A stretch of DNA of 64,000 nt, taken from the NCBI GenBank assembly GCA_900770335.1, contig CAAGKD010000090.1, positions 4,551 to 68,550 of the forward strand, read 5' to 3'. Positions within the stretch are counted from its first letter, which is position 1, and each line of letters opens with the position of its first letter. The translations under genes and the position numbers were made by a program. Of this stretch, positions 1 through 8,558 are shown in pieces. Source of the DNA: an uncultured Sutterella sp. GTDB lineage: Bacteria; Pseudomonadota; Gammaproteobacteria; Burkholderiales; Burkholderiaceae_F. The notes below the pieces were generated by a model. That model did not search any database, was not told the DNA's origin, and saw only the letters and a program-made list of their open reading frames with translations.

Positions 1-1287
1 GTCGACGTAGATGCGGTCGCGCGTCACCTCCGGAGCCTTCCTGTACTCGTTGAAGACGGCCCCGTAGCGGTCCGCGTCGCCGCGGGCGGTCTCGACGGCG
101 CGGGCCTTGTAGCCCTCGGCCTCCTCCTTCAGGCGCGAGGCCGTGCCCTGCGCCTTCGGGATGACGGCGTTCATGTACGCCTCGCCCAGGTTGATCGCGC
201 GCTCGCGGTCCTGGCCGGCCTTGACGGCGTCGTTGAACGCGGCCTGCACCTGCTCGGGCGGCTGGGCGTTCTGGATGGCGACGCTCATCACCTCGATGCC
301 CGTGCCGTAGCGGTCGAGCATCGTCTGCATGGACTGCTTCACGGCCTCGGCGATCTCGGCCTTGGACTCGAAGAGCACGCTGTCCATGGTCTTCCTGCCG
401 ACGACCTCGCGCATCGCCGACTCGGCGGCCTGCGTGACGGAGGCGTCGGGGCCGCGCGTGTTGAAGAGGAAGTCCTTCGCGCCCGAGCCCGACTTGATGC
501 GGTACTGGACGTTGAACTGCACGTCGACGATGTTCTCGTCGTCGGTGAGCATGAGCGCCTCGCGCAGGCGCTCGGCCGCGCCGCGCATGCCGATCTGGGC
601 CGTGCGGACGCTGCTCACGTCAACCAAGTCGACGGACTGGATCGGACCGGGGATGTGCCAGTTGAAGCCCGGGCCGGCGGAGTTGGCGTAGCGCCCGAAG
701 GTCGTGACGACGCCCGTCTGGCCTTCGGGAACGATGTAAAAGCCGCTCGCGGCCCAGCCGACGACCGCGCAGAGCGCGATGACGCCGAGGCCGAAGTTGC
801 TCTGGCGGATGTAAAGGCCCCCGGGCCATCTCGCATTCTTCGGAGCAGGGGCGCCGGCATTGCCGCCCCCATTGCCGCCGTCGCCGGCGTCCGCGGGGCG
901 CTGCCAGGCGGAGCGCTCGCCGAGGCGGTCGTCGGAGGCGCCCCGCCGGTCATCGCCCTCCCCGGACTCATCGCCGCGCGAGTAGTCGTCGCGGCTCTTG
1001 AGCTTCGAGAGGGGATCGTCGCCGCTGCGGCGGCGCTTTCCGCCCGGATTCATGATGCCGTTGATCATGTCCGCGAACTCGCCCCAGAGGCGGTCGAGGT
1101 CCTCCTGGCGGCCGTCGCGGCCGTCGCGCTTGTCCTGCGCGTCGCGCCCGTCGCGGGCGTCATTGCGCTCATCGCGCTCATCGCGGCGCTCGTCGCGATC
1201 CTGCGGGCGGTCGTCCTCCCGCGCGGATTCGTCCTTCTTGTTCGGCTCGTCCGAGCCTCGGCCCCACCGGGGGTCATTCAGCGACAT
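1..1287 (-). CDS. hflK: HflK, FtsH protease modulator (partial, C-terminus outside window)
   Basis: SPFH/prohibitin-family membrane protein that with HflC forms a large periplasmic assembly around the FtsH protease and modulates its activity. The first 429 codons are in the window; the frame is open to base 1 and ends in the conserved EVTRDRIYVD stretch typical of late HflK. I translated it by hand from an ATG at 1287. The N-terminus (MSLNDPRWGR) is the betaproteobacterial HflK start. One membrane segment lies near residues 163-185, directly followed by the SPFH start (VPEGQTGVVTTFGRY). The cytoplasmic N-terminus is unusually long and contains an Arg/Asp-rich repeat. hflC would be expected just outside the window. 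It is usually cotranscribed with hflX, but here about 4 kb of foreign genes separates them, so it needs its own promoter in 1288-1534. Confidence 0.95.
   Translation of the reverse strand, partial: MSLNDPRWGRGSDEPNKKDESAREDDRPQDRDERRDERDERNDARDGRDAQDKRDGRDGRQEDLDRLWGEFADMINGIMNPGGKRRRSGDDPLSKLKSRDDYSRGDESGEGDDRRGASDDRLGERSAWQRPADAGDGGNGGGNAGAPAPKNARWPGGLYIRQSNFGLGVIALCAVVGWAASGFYIVPEGQTGVVTTFGRYANSAGPGFNWHIPGPIQSVDLVDVSSVRTAQIGMRGAAERLREALMLTDDENIVDVQFNVQYRIKSGSGAKDFLFNTRGPDASVTQAAESAMREVVGRKTMDSVLFESKAEIAEAVKQSMQTMLDRYGTGIEVMSVAIQNAQPPEQVQAAFNDAVKAGQDRERAINLGEAYMNAVIPKAQGTASRLKEEAEGYKARAVETARGDADRYGAVFNEYRKAPEVTRDRIYVD
1108..1215 (-). repeat. Arg-Asp-rich low-complexity repeat inside hflK
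   Basis: Residues about 25-60 of HflK are an irregular repeat of RDER/RDGR units (codons CGC GAC/GAT GAG/GGC). It is visible on the DNA as recurring gcgctcatcgc/gcggccgtcgc units. It lies in the cytoplasmic N-terminal part, ahead of the membrane segment, and is likely disordered. Confidence 0.7.
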
Positions 1288-1534
1288 ATCTGCTCCGATC
1301 GCGGGCTCGTCGCGCGCGGGGCTTGTCCCGTTCGCTCGTCCCGGATGTCCGTGGTCAATGTGGTCTGAGGATTGTAGCCGTCCGGATGCCGGGCTCCGCC
1401 TTCGCGCGGGCGCGCGTTTTCCTTTCCTCACAGATATGAATCCGGCCCGACTCGGGTTATCCGCTCTTTCCTTCCGGTCCGATTTCGGGGATACTGCACG
1501 AATCCCGTTTTTCTCGCCCAAGCGCAACCTAGAA

Positions 1535-2014
1535 ATGTCGCATCCGACCACCACCGCCAAGCCCATGTTCACGGACGTCTTCGTCAAGGGCGCCGTCGAA
1601 GGCTGGAACATCTCCGTCACCTCCACGATCCCGAACGTCCTGATGGCCTTCGTGCTCATCAAGATCCTCAACCACTCGGGCCTGCTCGGACTGATCGGCG
1701 AGGTCTGCTCGCCCCTGATGGGCCTGTTCGGGCTGCCCGGCGAGGCGGCGACCGTGCTCCTCGGCGCGTGGATGTCGATGGGCGGCGGCGTGGGCGTGGC
1801 GATCGCGCTTTACGACCAGTCGATCCTCTCGGGCCTGCAGCTCGCGGTCCTCGCCCCGGCGATCTTCCTCATGGGCTCGCAGGTGCAGTACCTCGGCCGC
1901 TGCCTCGGCGTGATCGGCATCCAGGGCTCGCGCATTCCCATCATCATGGCGATCCCGATCCTCACGGCCTTCGTCTCGCTCGTCGTGATGCGCATCATTC
2001 TGCTCGGCGCCTGA
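1535..2014 (+). CDS. yjiG: YjiG-family inner membrane protein (nucleoside-recognition/Gate domain)
   Basis: 159-residue integral membrane protein closely resembling E. coli YjiG (about 153 aa): a conserved LPGEAATVLL-type stretch, then MSMGGGVGVAIAL and the GSQVQYLGRCLG motif, with about four hydrophobic segments. In E. coli yjiG pairs with yjiH and lies next to iadA (isoaspartyl dipeptidase), suggesting transport of a peptide or nucleoside-like compound; the actual substrate is not known. No yjiH partner is seen here. The open frame extends far upstream to 998, but that part is antisense to hflK. The ATG at 1535 is chosen because similarity starts there; no good ribosome site precedes it. 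An alternative is the Met 11 codons later. It is divergent from hflK and followed by a strong terminator. Confidence 0.85.
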   Translation: MSHPTTTAKPMFTDVFVKGAVEGWNISVTSTIPNVLMAFVLIKILNHSGLLGLIGEVCSPLMGLFGLPGEAATVLLGAWMSMGGGVGVAIALYDQSILSGLQLAVLAPAIFLMGSQVQYLGRCLGVIGIQGSRIPIIMAIPILTAFVSLVVMRIILLGA

Positions 2015-2051
2015 CCGGCTCCGGCGAATCCGTCTTCCAACCCGGTGAATC

Positions 2052-2081
2052 AAAAGGGCGGCCCTTCGGGACCGCCCTTTT
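2052..2081. terminator. Bidirectional Rho-independent terminator
   Basis: Stem AAAAGGGCGG / CCGCCCTTTT around a TTCG-containing loop, with A and T tracts on either side. It lies between the convergent yjiG and cyclophilin-like genes, so it can serve both. Confidence 0.88.
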
Positions 2082-2095
2082 CATTTGGGGCCACC

Positions 2096-2512
2096 TCAGT
2101 CGACGCGCGAGAACGTCACCTCGTTGGCCGCGGCGCGCTCGATCGCCAAGATCCCGGCCTCGTCAAAACGCCCGAGAGGCACGAGCCCCTGCGAGACCCG
2201 GAAGGGCCGCATGAAGGCGCAGACGTTGCCCCAGGGCGCGTAGTACGCGAACGTTCCGCGAACGGGCGTCGCGGACTGCGGGGCGCCGTCGACCGCAAGG
2301 CGCTCCGTGAGCGGGAGCCTCGCGGCGAAGCGCTCGGCCGCGGAGCTCTCCTCCATCGCGACGCGATGCGTCTCCCACGCAACCGTCATCAGAATGACTC
2401 CGGCCATGGCCGATCCTCCGACAGTCATCATCGCAATCATCGCTAGCGCAGCAAGGCGCGGCCCGTTGTGCGCAGCGCGCCGCTGCGCCTGAATCTTGAA
2501 GCCGTTCTTCAT
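2096..2512 (-). CDS. Cyclophilin-like fold protein with N-terminal membrane anchor or signal
   Basis: 138 residues. After a basic N-terminus and one hydrophobic segment (about residues 20-45), the protein matches the cyclophilin-like (TM1367-type) domain: LPLTERLAVDG, then YYAPWGNVCAF and the closing GLVPLGRFDE. The YYAPWGN-x-GLVPLGR pattern is the recognisable signature; biochemical function of this family is largely unknown and it is not a proven prolyl isomerase. A strong ribosome site (AAGGAGG, 7-base spacer) precedes the ATG at 2512, supporting the start. The hydrophobic segment suggests export or inner-membrane tethering. It stands alone, convergent with yjiG. Confidence 0.75.
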   Translation of the reverse strand: MKNGFKIQAQRRAAHNGPRLAALAMIAMMTVGGSAMAGVILMTVAWETHRVAMEESSAAERFAARLPLTERLAVDGAPQSATPVRGTFAYYAPWGNVCAFMRPFRVSQGLVPLGRFDEAGILAIERAAANEVTFSRVD

Positions 2513-2659
2513 CTCTTCGCCTCCTTCAAACCGGCGTCAGCCGGAACACCCGGGATCCCGCGCCGTTTCCTGCCGCAGCCTTGAGCTGCAGCAGGCCCGT
2601 CTCGATTCCGACCGATTCGCCCAAGGCGTCGGCGGCCTCGGGCGAAAGCCCCCAGATCG

Positions 2660-3202
2660 CCTGCGCAACGGCCGCGAGCCGCAATGCCGAGGAGGCGCTC
2701 CATGACCTCCGGGAGGGCGCTACGCATTTCGCGCTCATCAACACGCCGGAGGATCTCTCGGGCCTCGAGCACCTCGAGCTTCCGCGCCCGGCACGCTGGG
2801 GCGTTCTCGCTCGCCGCCTTGATCCGATCGCGCGCCGAGGAATCCTCGCGCCCGAGGGTCTCGCCGGGCTGCCGCTTCTCGTCCCGCAGCATCGCTTCGC
2901 GGGCGGGCAGCTCGGCGCCTGGTTCGGAGGCGCCGCGCCGGGGCTGCTCGCCGCCGGCAGCTACACGCTCCTCGGAACCGCCGCGCGCGTGACGCGCGCC
3001 GGAGGGCGTCGTCGCCGAGGACGCGGAGCTCGCGTTCCTGCCGCTCGTTCCGGAGGCGCGCGTTCGAGCGATCCTCGCCCGCCCGGACTCCGCCGAGCGC
3101 AGCCTCCTTTCCGAAGCCTTTCTCTCAGCCGTTCGCCGGGAGATCGATTCGGAGGAGGAAGGCGCCTCGGCCGCCGTCCGCCGCGAATCCGCGGGAACAT
3201 AA
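2660..3202 (+). pseudogene. LysR-type regulator remnant (effector-domain half, frameshifted)
   Basis: Reading on the plus strand gives the second half of a LysR effector domain: EEALHDLREGATHFALI, then RWGVLARRLDPIAR and LAGLPLLVPQHR, then a frame change near 2990-3003, continuing as EGVVAEDAELAFLPLVPEA and ending at the TAA at 3200-3202. The helix-turn-helix half is absent, so it cannot act as a regulator. It lies 49 bases ahead of the co-directional M20 peptidase. The reading frame before the break is open further upstream, but without recognisable LysR sequence. Confidence 0.7.
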
Positions 3203-3251
3203 TGTACGATCCACTTTTGAGCCATCCTCCTTCGCGGAGAAAAGAAACACC

Positions 3252-4364
3252 ATGTCCGTGCTTAAAGACTATCTGCGGGACCTCGCGCCCCTCGTCAACC
3301 TTGACTGCGGCACCCACAACGCCGCGGGCGTCGCCCGCGCGGCCGCCATCATGAAGGGCCTCTTCGACTCGATCGGGTTCGCAACCGAGCTCGTCGAGCT
3401 CGATCCGAAGTTCGGCCCCGTGCTCGTCGCGAAAAACAAGCCCGAGTCGGATCATTTCGACGTGCTCTTCAACGGCCACCTCGACACGGTCTTCCCCGAC
3501 GGCACTGCCGCCGCGCGCCCCTTCTCGATCGACGGCGACCGCGCGCACGGCCCCGGCTGCTCGGACTGCAAGAGCGGCGTTCTCGCGGCCTACTACGCCT
3601 GCAAGCTCGCCCGTCCCGAGGACCTTGAGCGGCTCTCGATCTGCTGCGTCTTCAACCCCGACGAGGAGTGGGGGTCGCCGTGTTCGCACGCGTTCCTCGC
3701 GAAAATCGGCGCCAGGGCGAGCCGCGCCCTCATCTTCGAGGCCGCGCGCGCCAACGGCGAGCTCGTGCGCTCGAGGAAGGGCGTGGGCGACTACCGCATC
3801 ACCTTCCACGGCCGCACCGCGCACGCGGGCAACAACCCCGAGGCGGGCGCCAACGCCAACCTCGCCGCGATCCGCTTCGCCCTCGCGGCGAGCGAGCTCG
3901 CCGACCCCTCGATCGGCACGACCGTGAATCCGGGCGTCATCGAGGGCGGAACGGCCTCGAACGTGATCTCCGCGCAATGCCGCCTCAACATCGACACGCG
4001 CTACCGCTTCGACAAGGACGGCGAGGCGCTTGACGCCCAGCTCGAGGCGTTCATCCGCCGCACCTGGGTCGAAGGGGTCACGCAGGAGATGACGAAGATT
4101 CTCGTGCCGGCGATGCCGCTCTCGGAGAACACCAGGGAGCTCGCCGCCCAGATCACCGAGGCCGCGAAGATGGCGGGCTTCGAGGCAAAGTGGGTGGACG
4201 CGGGCGGCGGATCGGACGGCAACCGCATCGCCCGGGCCGGGATTCCGGTCGTCGACGGCTGCGGCCCGGCGGGCGCGGGCTTTCACACGGACCGCGAGTA
4301 CCTGCGCCTTGACACGGTCGAGGAGCGCATCCGCATGCTCGTGAACTTCCTCACGCTCATCTGA
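3252..4364 (+). CDS. M20-family metallopeptidase (glutamate carboxypeptidase-like)
   Basis: 370-residue zinc exopeptidase of the M20A (CPG2/ArgE/DapE) type. Metal and catalytic motifs are in the usual order: HLDTVF (His ligand and Asp), GCSDCKSG (bridging Asp), PDEEWGS (catalytic Glu then Glu ligand) and, near the end, GFHTDREY (last His). The dimerisation lid domain occupies roughly residues 175-285 (GRTAHAGNNPEAGANAN). No signal peptide, so it is cytoplasmic; it probably removes a C-terminal amino acid from a peptide or acyl-amino acid, substrate unknown. The start Met has only a weak ribosome site upstream. It is followed by a terminator-like hairpin. Confidence 0.85.
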   Translation: MSVLKDYLRDLAPLVNLDCGTHNAAGVARAAAIMKGLFDSIGFATELVELDPKFGPVLVAKNKPESDHFDVLFNGHLDTVFPDGTAAARPFSIDGDRAHGPGCSDCKSGVLAAYYACKLARPEDLERLSICCVFNPDEEWGSPCSHAFLAKIGARASRALIFEAARANGELVRSRKGVGDYRITFHGRTAHAGNNPEAGANANLAAIRFALAASELADPSIGTTVNPGVIEGGTASNVISAQCRLNIDTRYRFDKDGEALDAQLEAFIRRTWVEGVTQEMTKILVPAMPLSENTRELAAQITEAAKMAGFEAKWVDAGGGSDGNRIARAGIPVVDGCGPAGAGFHTDREYLRLDTVEERIRMLVNFLTLI

Positions 4365-4407
4365 CGGTCTGACGCCCCCGCATCCGGCGGCCTTGAGCGC
4401 GCTGACC

Positions 4408-4446
4408 AAGGGCGCGCGCCTTCCCTCCCGAGGCGCGCGCCCTTTG
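4408..4446 (+). terminator. Rho-independent-like terminator after M20 peptidase
   Basis: 13-bp perfect stem AAGGGCGCGCGCC / GGCGCGCGCCCTT with an 11-base loop; the T tract is short (TTT). Confidence 0.7.
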
Positions 4447-4638
4447 CGCATCCGGCCTCTCCAGTCTCTTTCGCCTCCCCCGCCTCCGCGCTCTCCGGCG
4501 CCGCTCTGAGAATGTGGATGCAATGCATCACAACTTGAATTCGTGAATCCTGCGCCATACCGCATAAGCGTCACGACTTTAAAAAAAGACCCTTCATTGC
4601 CGTCGACGGCGCATGCGAAACCTGCGACAATGAAAGCA

Positions 4639-4656
4639 ACAGACCGCTCGGTCTGT
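4639..4656. promoter_or_regulatory. Perfect palindrome resembling a TetR-family operator
   Basis: ACAGACCG-CT-CGGTCTGT is an 18-bp perfect inverted repeat with a 2-base centre, the shape (AGACCG-nn-CGGTCT) typical of operators bound by TetR-family repressors. It lies 94 bases upstream of the pilin-like gene. No TetR gene is present in the window. Confidence 0.6.
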
Positions 4657-4750
4657 CGGGAGCCGCAATGAGGGGAAACTCCGCCTGGCCCCGGAACTCA
4701 AAGCCGACCCGCCTCATGCAGGCCGCCGGCCGAACGGAGGAGGACTCGCA

Positions 4751-5308
4751 ATGGTCCTTCATACTTCAAACACGGTCAGTCCGCCACGATCCTCCGTTCC
4801 GCATCTTTTGAAGAAGATCCGGTTCTCCCGCTTCTTCCGTCGACGGCCCGGCGCCCACAGCGGCTTCACGCGGTTCGAATCTCTCCTTGCGGTCCTGCTC
4901 GTCGGCATCATCGCCGGCGTGGGCGTGCCGAAGTACGTCGACTACCGCGACCAGAACCACTTCGAGACCTGCCAGCACAAGCTCGCGACGATCCAGCTGC
5001 TCCTTGACGTGCAGACCGCCGGCATCGTGTCGCCCGATTCGCTCCTCGCGCTTTCGCAAGCGCAGCTCGAGCAGACGCTCCACCAGCTCCTGCGTGAATT
5101 CGGCGGCGCGCGATGCACGCTCGGGCAGCCCTGCCCGGACCTCTGCCCCGCGGGCGGAACGCTCGGAGTTGAGCGCACCGTCATGGACGGCGTTCCGAAG
5201 TACGTCGTCTTCTGCTCGGAGAAGAGCCACGGCGAGGACGCTGCGACGGGCTTCGCCCGCTCGGTCGAGCCCGCGGAGAACTCGCACCGCATCTCGCTCA
5301 CCGACTGA
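4751..5308 (+). CDS. Type IV pilin-like / pseudopilin-like protein
   Basis: 185 residues. Residues about 38-60 have the class III signal pattern of type IV pilins and pseudopilins: GFTRFESLLAVLLVGIIAGVG, with Gly before the mature Phe, Glu at mature position 5 and a hydrophobic helix that continues into PKYVDYRDQNHFETC. The 37-residue basic leader is long for a pilin. Four cysteines in the mature part could form disulfides. A strong ribosome site (GGAGGAGG) precedes the ATG. No prepilin peptidase, assembly ATPase or secretin lies nearby, so it is an orphan subunit; whether it joins a pilus or a secretion pseudopilus is unknown. Convergent with hflX. Confidence 0.7.
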   Translation: MVLHTSNTVSPPRSSVPHLLKKIRFSRFFRRRPGAHSGFTRFESLLAVLLVGIIAGVGVPKYVDYRDQNHFETCQHKLATIQLLLDVQTAGIVSPDSLLALSQAQLEQTLHQLLREFGGARCTLGQPCPDLCPAGGTLGVERTVMDGVPKYVVFCSEKSHGEDAATGFARSVEPAENSHRISLTD

Positions 5309-5334
5309 AGGCCGCCGGCCCTCGCAGAACGCAC

Positions 5335-5365
5335 GAAGGCCCGGCGGAACTCCCGCCGGGCCTTC
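5335..5365. terminator. Hairpin between convergent genes
   Basis: 13-bp stem GAAGGCCCGGCGG / CCGCCGGGCCTTC with a 5-base loop between the pilin-like gene and hflX. There is no clear T tract, so termination efficiency is uncertain. Confidence 0.6.
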
Positions 5366-5408
5366 GGCCGCTTCAGGCTCATGTTCGCTGAGACGCCTCA
5401 GGATCGCC

Positions 5409-6599
5409 TCAGAGCAGGCTCTCGAGCTCAGCGAGCTCCTCGGCGGCGCTCTTCCTGCGCAGCCGCGGATCCTCGGGATCCAGCTCGGCGGCCATCTCGC
5501 GCTCCCAGTCCTCGGGCTCGCGGGGCTCGCTCGGATGAAGGTCGCGCCACTCGTGCGCGAACTCCGAGACCGCTCGGCGCAGAAGATCGAGCCCCTCGCC
5601 CGTGAGCGCGGAGACGAAGACCGCCTTGGGGCGGCCGTCCGCGTCGCGCACGATCTCGGCGGGCTGGCCCATGACGTCGATCTTGTTGTAGACGATGATC
5701 GTCGGCACGTCGTCGGCCTTGATGTCCGCGAGAACGGCGTTCACCTCGGCGATCTGCTCCTCGCGCACGGGCGAGGAGGCGTCGACGACGTGAAGCAGAA
5801 GGTCCGCGTGGACCGTCTCGTCAAGCGTTGACTTGAAGGCCTCGATGAGCTGGTGCGGCAGCCCCCGGATGAAGCCGACCGTATCGGTCGCGACGACCGT
5901 CTCCTCGTCGTTGAGCCAGAAGCGGCGCGCCGTCGTGTCGAGCGTCGCGAAGAGCTGGTCGGCGGCGTAGGTCTGCGCGCGCGTGAGGCGGTTGAAGAGC
6001 GTCGATTTTCCAGCGTTCGTGTACCCGGCGAGCGACACGGTGAGGGCGTCGCCCCTCGAGCGGGAGCGCCGCTGCGTGCCGCGCTGGCGGGCGAGGCGCT
6101 TCAACTGGTCGCGAAGCTGCTTCATCCGCACGCCGATCATGCGGCGGTCAAGCTCGATCTGCTTCTCGCCCGGGCCGCCGGTCTTGCCGAGGCCGCCGCG
6201 CTGGCGCTCAAGGTGCGTCCAGCCGCGCACAAGGCGCGTCGAGAGGTGCTCCAAGCGCGCGAGCTCGACCTGAAGCCGGCCCTCGCGGCTCTTCGCGCGC
6301 TGGCGGAAGATGTCGAGGATGAGCTCCGTGCGGTCGAGCACGGGAATGTTGAGGATCCGCTCGATGTTGCGCTCCTGGGCGGCCGAGAGCGCGATGTCGA
6401 AGACGACGACGTCGGCGCCCGATTCCCTGGCGAGCTCGGCGAGCTCCTCGATCTTGCCCGATCCCAGGAAGGTCGCCGGATCGGGCTTCTCGCGCCGCGC
6501 CTGCATGAGGCCGACGGGCTCGAGGCCGTCCGACGTGACGAGGAGCCGCAGCTCCTCGGCGGAGTCCTGATAGAAGACGCGGCCGACGGAGACGACCAC
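5409..6599 (-). CDS. hflX: GTPase HflX
   Basis: 396-residue ribosome-associated GTPase that splits or rescues stalled 70S ribosomes. The N-terminal HflX domain (ALSAAQERNIE, VLDRTELILDIF, GPGEKQIELDRR near 142-153) is followed by a G domain with P-loop GYTNAGKST at 192-200, DTVGF (G3) and NKID (G4). Length is normal. It lies directly downstream of hfq with a 58-base gap, as is usual, so cotranscription is likely. Downstream, the expected hflK is displaced by about 4 kb. Confidence 0.96.
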   Translation of the reverse strand: MVVSVGRVFYQDSAEELRLLVTSDGLEPVGLMQARREKPDPATFLGSGKIEELAELARESGADVVVFDIALSAAQERNIERILNIPVLDRTELILDIFRQRAKSREGRLQVELARLEHLSTRLVRGWTHLERQRGGLGKTGGPGEKQIELDRRMIGVRMKQLRDQLKRLARQRGTQRRSRSRGDALTVSLAGYTNAGKSTLFNRLTRAQTYAADQLFATLDTTARRFWLNDEETVVATDTVGFIRGLPHQLIEAFKSTLDETVHADLLLHVVDASSPVREEQIAEVNAVLADIKADDVPTIIVYNKIDVMGQPAEIVRDADGRPKAVFVSALTGEGLDLLRRAVSEFAHEWRDLHPSEPREPEDWEREMAAELDPEDPRLRRKSAAEELAELESLL

Positions 6600-6657
6600 G
6601 AGAAACGCGCGCGAGGCCTGCGCCTCGCGCGTCTCATCAATCTGGAAGCTGCTCAGA

Positions 6658-6921
6658 TCAGTTCTCCGACGGATCCTGGGCGGTGGCCGGGTTGACGGCC
6701 GGGTTCATCGACACGGCGCGGGCCGGGACGACGGTGCTGATGGCGTGCTTGTAGACCATCTGCGTGAGGGTGTTCCTCAGGATGACGACGTACTGGTCGA
6801 ACGACTCGATCTGGCCCTGAAGCTTTATGCCGTTGACGAGATAGATCGAGACGGGGATGTGCTCCTTGCGAAGGAGGTTGAGGAACGGATCCTGAAGAAG
6901 CTGAACCTTGTTGCTGGCCAT
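6658..6921 (-). CDS. hfq: RNA chaperone Hfq
   Basis: 87-residue Sm-like protein that forms a hexameric ring and pairs small RNAs with mRNAs. Sm1 motif in [21 protein letters not shown] and [11 protein letters not shown], and the Sm2 signature YKHAIST are intact. The ATG at 6921 starts the family-standard MASNKVQLL; an in-frame ATG 11 codons earlier is less likely. The C-terminal tail is short. The 287 bases between der and hfq contain no gene and probably hold an hfq promoter. Confidence 0.97.
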   Translation of the reverse strand: MASNKVQLLQDPFLNLLRKEHIPVSIYLVNGIKLQGQIESFDQYVVILRNTLTQMVYKHAISTVVPARAVSMNPAVNPATAQDPSEN

Positions 6922-7208
6922 GATGTTTTTCTTCTCCGGGCGGGCAGCTCGCACGATGCTCCGGCCCTTGTGTTGGCTTGTCTTTCTTTAGCGTGGCGTC
7001 CGGCCGGGTGCGACCGTCCGGATCCTCTCTCCTCTCCGTGGGGAAGCGTCCCCGCGGGGAGCCGGGAGGGGCGCCGGCGACAAGGCGAATCTTAGCACCG
7101 CCCCCGTCGGGCTCCTTCCCGGCCCGGCGCCGCCCCGCCCTGCGAAAAGCTGGAAATTGCAAGGGACTGTTGCCGGGTTCGGGGGGCGTCGCGGCGGGCG
7201 CCGAGTCA

Positions 7209-8558
7209 CTACTTCTTGCTGTCGTCCTTGACGTAAGGGTTGGCCTTCGTGACGAACTCGATCCGCAGCGGCGTGCCCGCGAGGTTGAACTCATCGCGGA
7301 AGTACCCCTCGAGGTAGCGGCGGTAGGACTCGCCGATGTCCTCGAGCGCGTTGCCGTGGATGACGATGACGGGGGGATTCGAGCCGCCCTGGTGCGCGTA
7401 GCGGGGCTTGGGGCGCCCGCCGCGGGCGCGCGGAGGCTGCTGGCGCTGCACGGCGGCGATGAGCGCGCGCGTGAGCTTCGGGGTGGAGAGCTTGCGGTAC
7501 GCGGCGGCGTGCGCGTCGTCGACGGCCTTCATCAGGTGGTTGAGGCCGTTCCTCTTCAGGGCCGACGTGCGGATCATGCGCGCCCAGCGCAGGAAGTGGA
7601 GCTTGTGATCGAGCTCCTCGTTGAAGCGCTCGCGCGCATAGCTGTCAAGCAGGTCCCACTTGTTGACCGCCACGACGAGGGCGCGGCCCGAGTCGAGCAC
7701 GTACCCGGCGATGTGCGCGTCGCCCTCGCTCACGCCCTCCTTGGCGTCAAGGACGAGGATCACGACGTTCGCGTCCTCGATCGCCTGCAGGGTCTTCACG
7801 ACGGAGAACTTCTCGACCGCCTCGAAGACCCTGCCCTTGCGGCGCAGGCCGGCGGTGTCTACGAGCTCGTAGGGACGCCCCTCGTACTCGAAGTCGACCT
7901 TGATCGCGTCGCGCGTGGTGCCGGGCATGTCGAAGGCGATGACGCGCTCTTCGCCCAAGAGCGCGTTGATCATCGTCGACTTGCCGGCGTTCGGGCGCCC
8001 GGCGAGCGTCACCTTGATGCGGCGGGGGGCGTCGGGATCGACTTCGGGCTCCTCCTCCTTCTCCTCCTCGGGGCACTTGCTGAGCGCAAGGTCCACGGCG
8101 TCGCGCACGCCCTGCCCGTGGGCGCCCGAGACGAGCCAGGGCTCGCCGAGGCCGAGCTCGTAGAACTCCGCCTTGGCGGCGTCGGAAAGTCCCTCGCTTT
8201 TGTTGACGAGCAGGATCACCGGGCGGTCGCAGCGGCGCAGGTGCTGCGCGATGCGCATGTCCTGAGGCGTGAGGCCCGCGCGTGCGTCGCACAGGAAGAG
8301 CACGACGTCGGCCTCCTCGATCGCGAGCTCAGCCTGGCCGGCCATGGCCTGCACGATGCCCTCGGTGCGCACGGGCTCGAAGCCGCCCGTATCGATGACG
8401 ATGTAGGGGCGCGCGCCGACGCGGCCCTGGCCGTACTGGCGGTCGCGGGTGAGTCCGGGAAAGTCCGCCACGATGGCGTCGCGGCTGCGGGTGAGCCGAT
8501 TGAAGAACGTCGACTTGCCGACATTGGGCCGGCCCACGAGAGCGATGACTGGAAGCAT
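7209..8558 (-). CDS. der: Ribosome-assembly GTPase Der (EngA)
   Basis: 449-residue protein with two tandem G domains: P-loops GRPNVGKST at 9-17 and GRPNAGKST at 187-195, with DTGGF and DTAGL switch motifs and NKSE/NKWD base-recognition motifs, then a C-terminal KH-like domain. It works in late 50S assembly. An acidic linker (about residues 163-175) joins the domains. Position next to bamB and hfq is the conserved betaproteobacterial order. Confidence 0.97.
   Translation of the reverse strand: MLPVIALVGRPNVGKSTFFNRLTRSRDAIVADFPGLTRDRQYGQGRVGARPYIVIDTGGFEPVRTEGIVQAMAGQAELAIEEADVVLFLCDARAGLTPQDMRIAQHLRRCDRPVILLVNKSEGLSDAAKAEFYELGLGEPWLVSGAHGQGVRDAVDLALSKCPEEEKEEEPEVDPDAPRRIKVTLAGRPNAGKSTMINALLGEERVIAFDMPGTTRDAIKVDFEYEGRPYELVDTAGLRRKGRVFEAVEKFSVVKTLQAIEDANVVILVLDAKEGVSEGDAHIAGYVLDSGRALVVAVNKWDLLDSYARERFNEELDHKLHFLRWARMIRTSALKRNGLNHLMKAVDDAHAAAYRKLSTPKLTRALIAAVQRQQPPRARGGRPKPRYAHQGGSNPPVIVIHGNALEDIGESYRRYLEGYFRDEFNLAGTPLRIEFVTKANPYVKDDSKK

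Larger units (their letters stand above)
4365..4750. other. Intergenic region with terminator and a palindromic operator
   Basis: No convincing gene. It holds the hairpin after the M20 peptidase, an AT-richer stretch (about 4510-4590) and a perfect TetR-type palindrome. A short frame from the ATG at 4669 contains a peptide faintly like the start of a TetR helix (TRLMQAAG) but soon runs into the next gene and stops at 4810, so I do not call it. Confidence 0.6.

Noticed and set aside
2526..2744. Minus-strand frame ending LLQLKAAAGNGAGSRVFRLTPV
   Set aside because: The last 45 residues look protein-like, but there is no start with ribosome site and it overlaps the LysR remnant; not enough to call a gene.
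4669..4810. Short plus-strand frame with TRLMQAAG
   Set aside because: Possibly a TetR N-terminal relic, but too short, overlaps the pilin-like gene in another frame and has no ribosome site.
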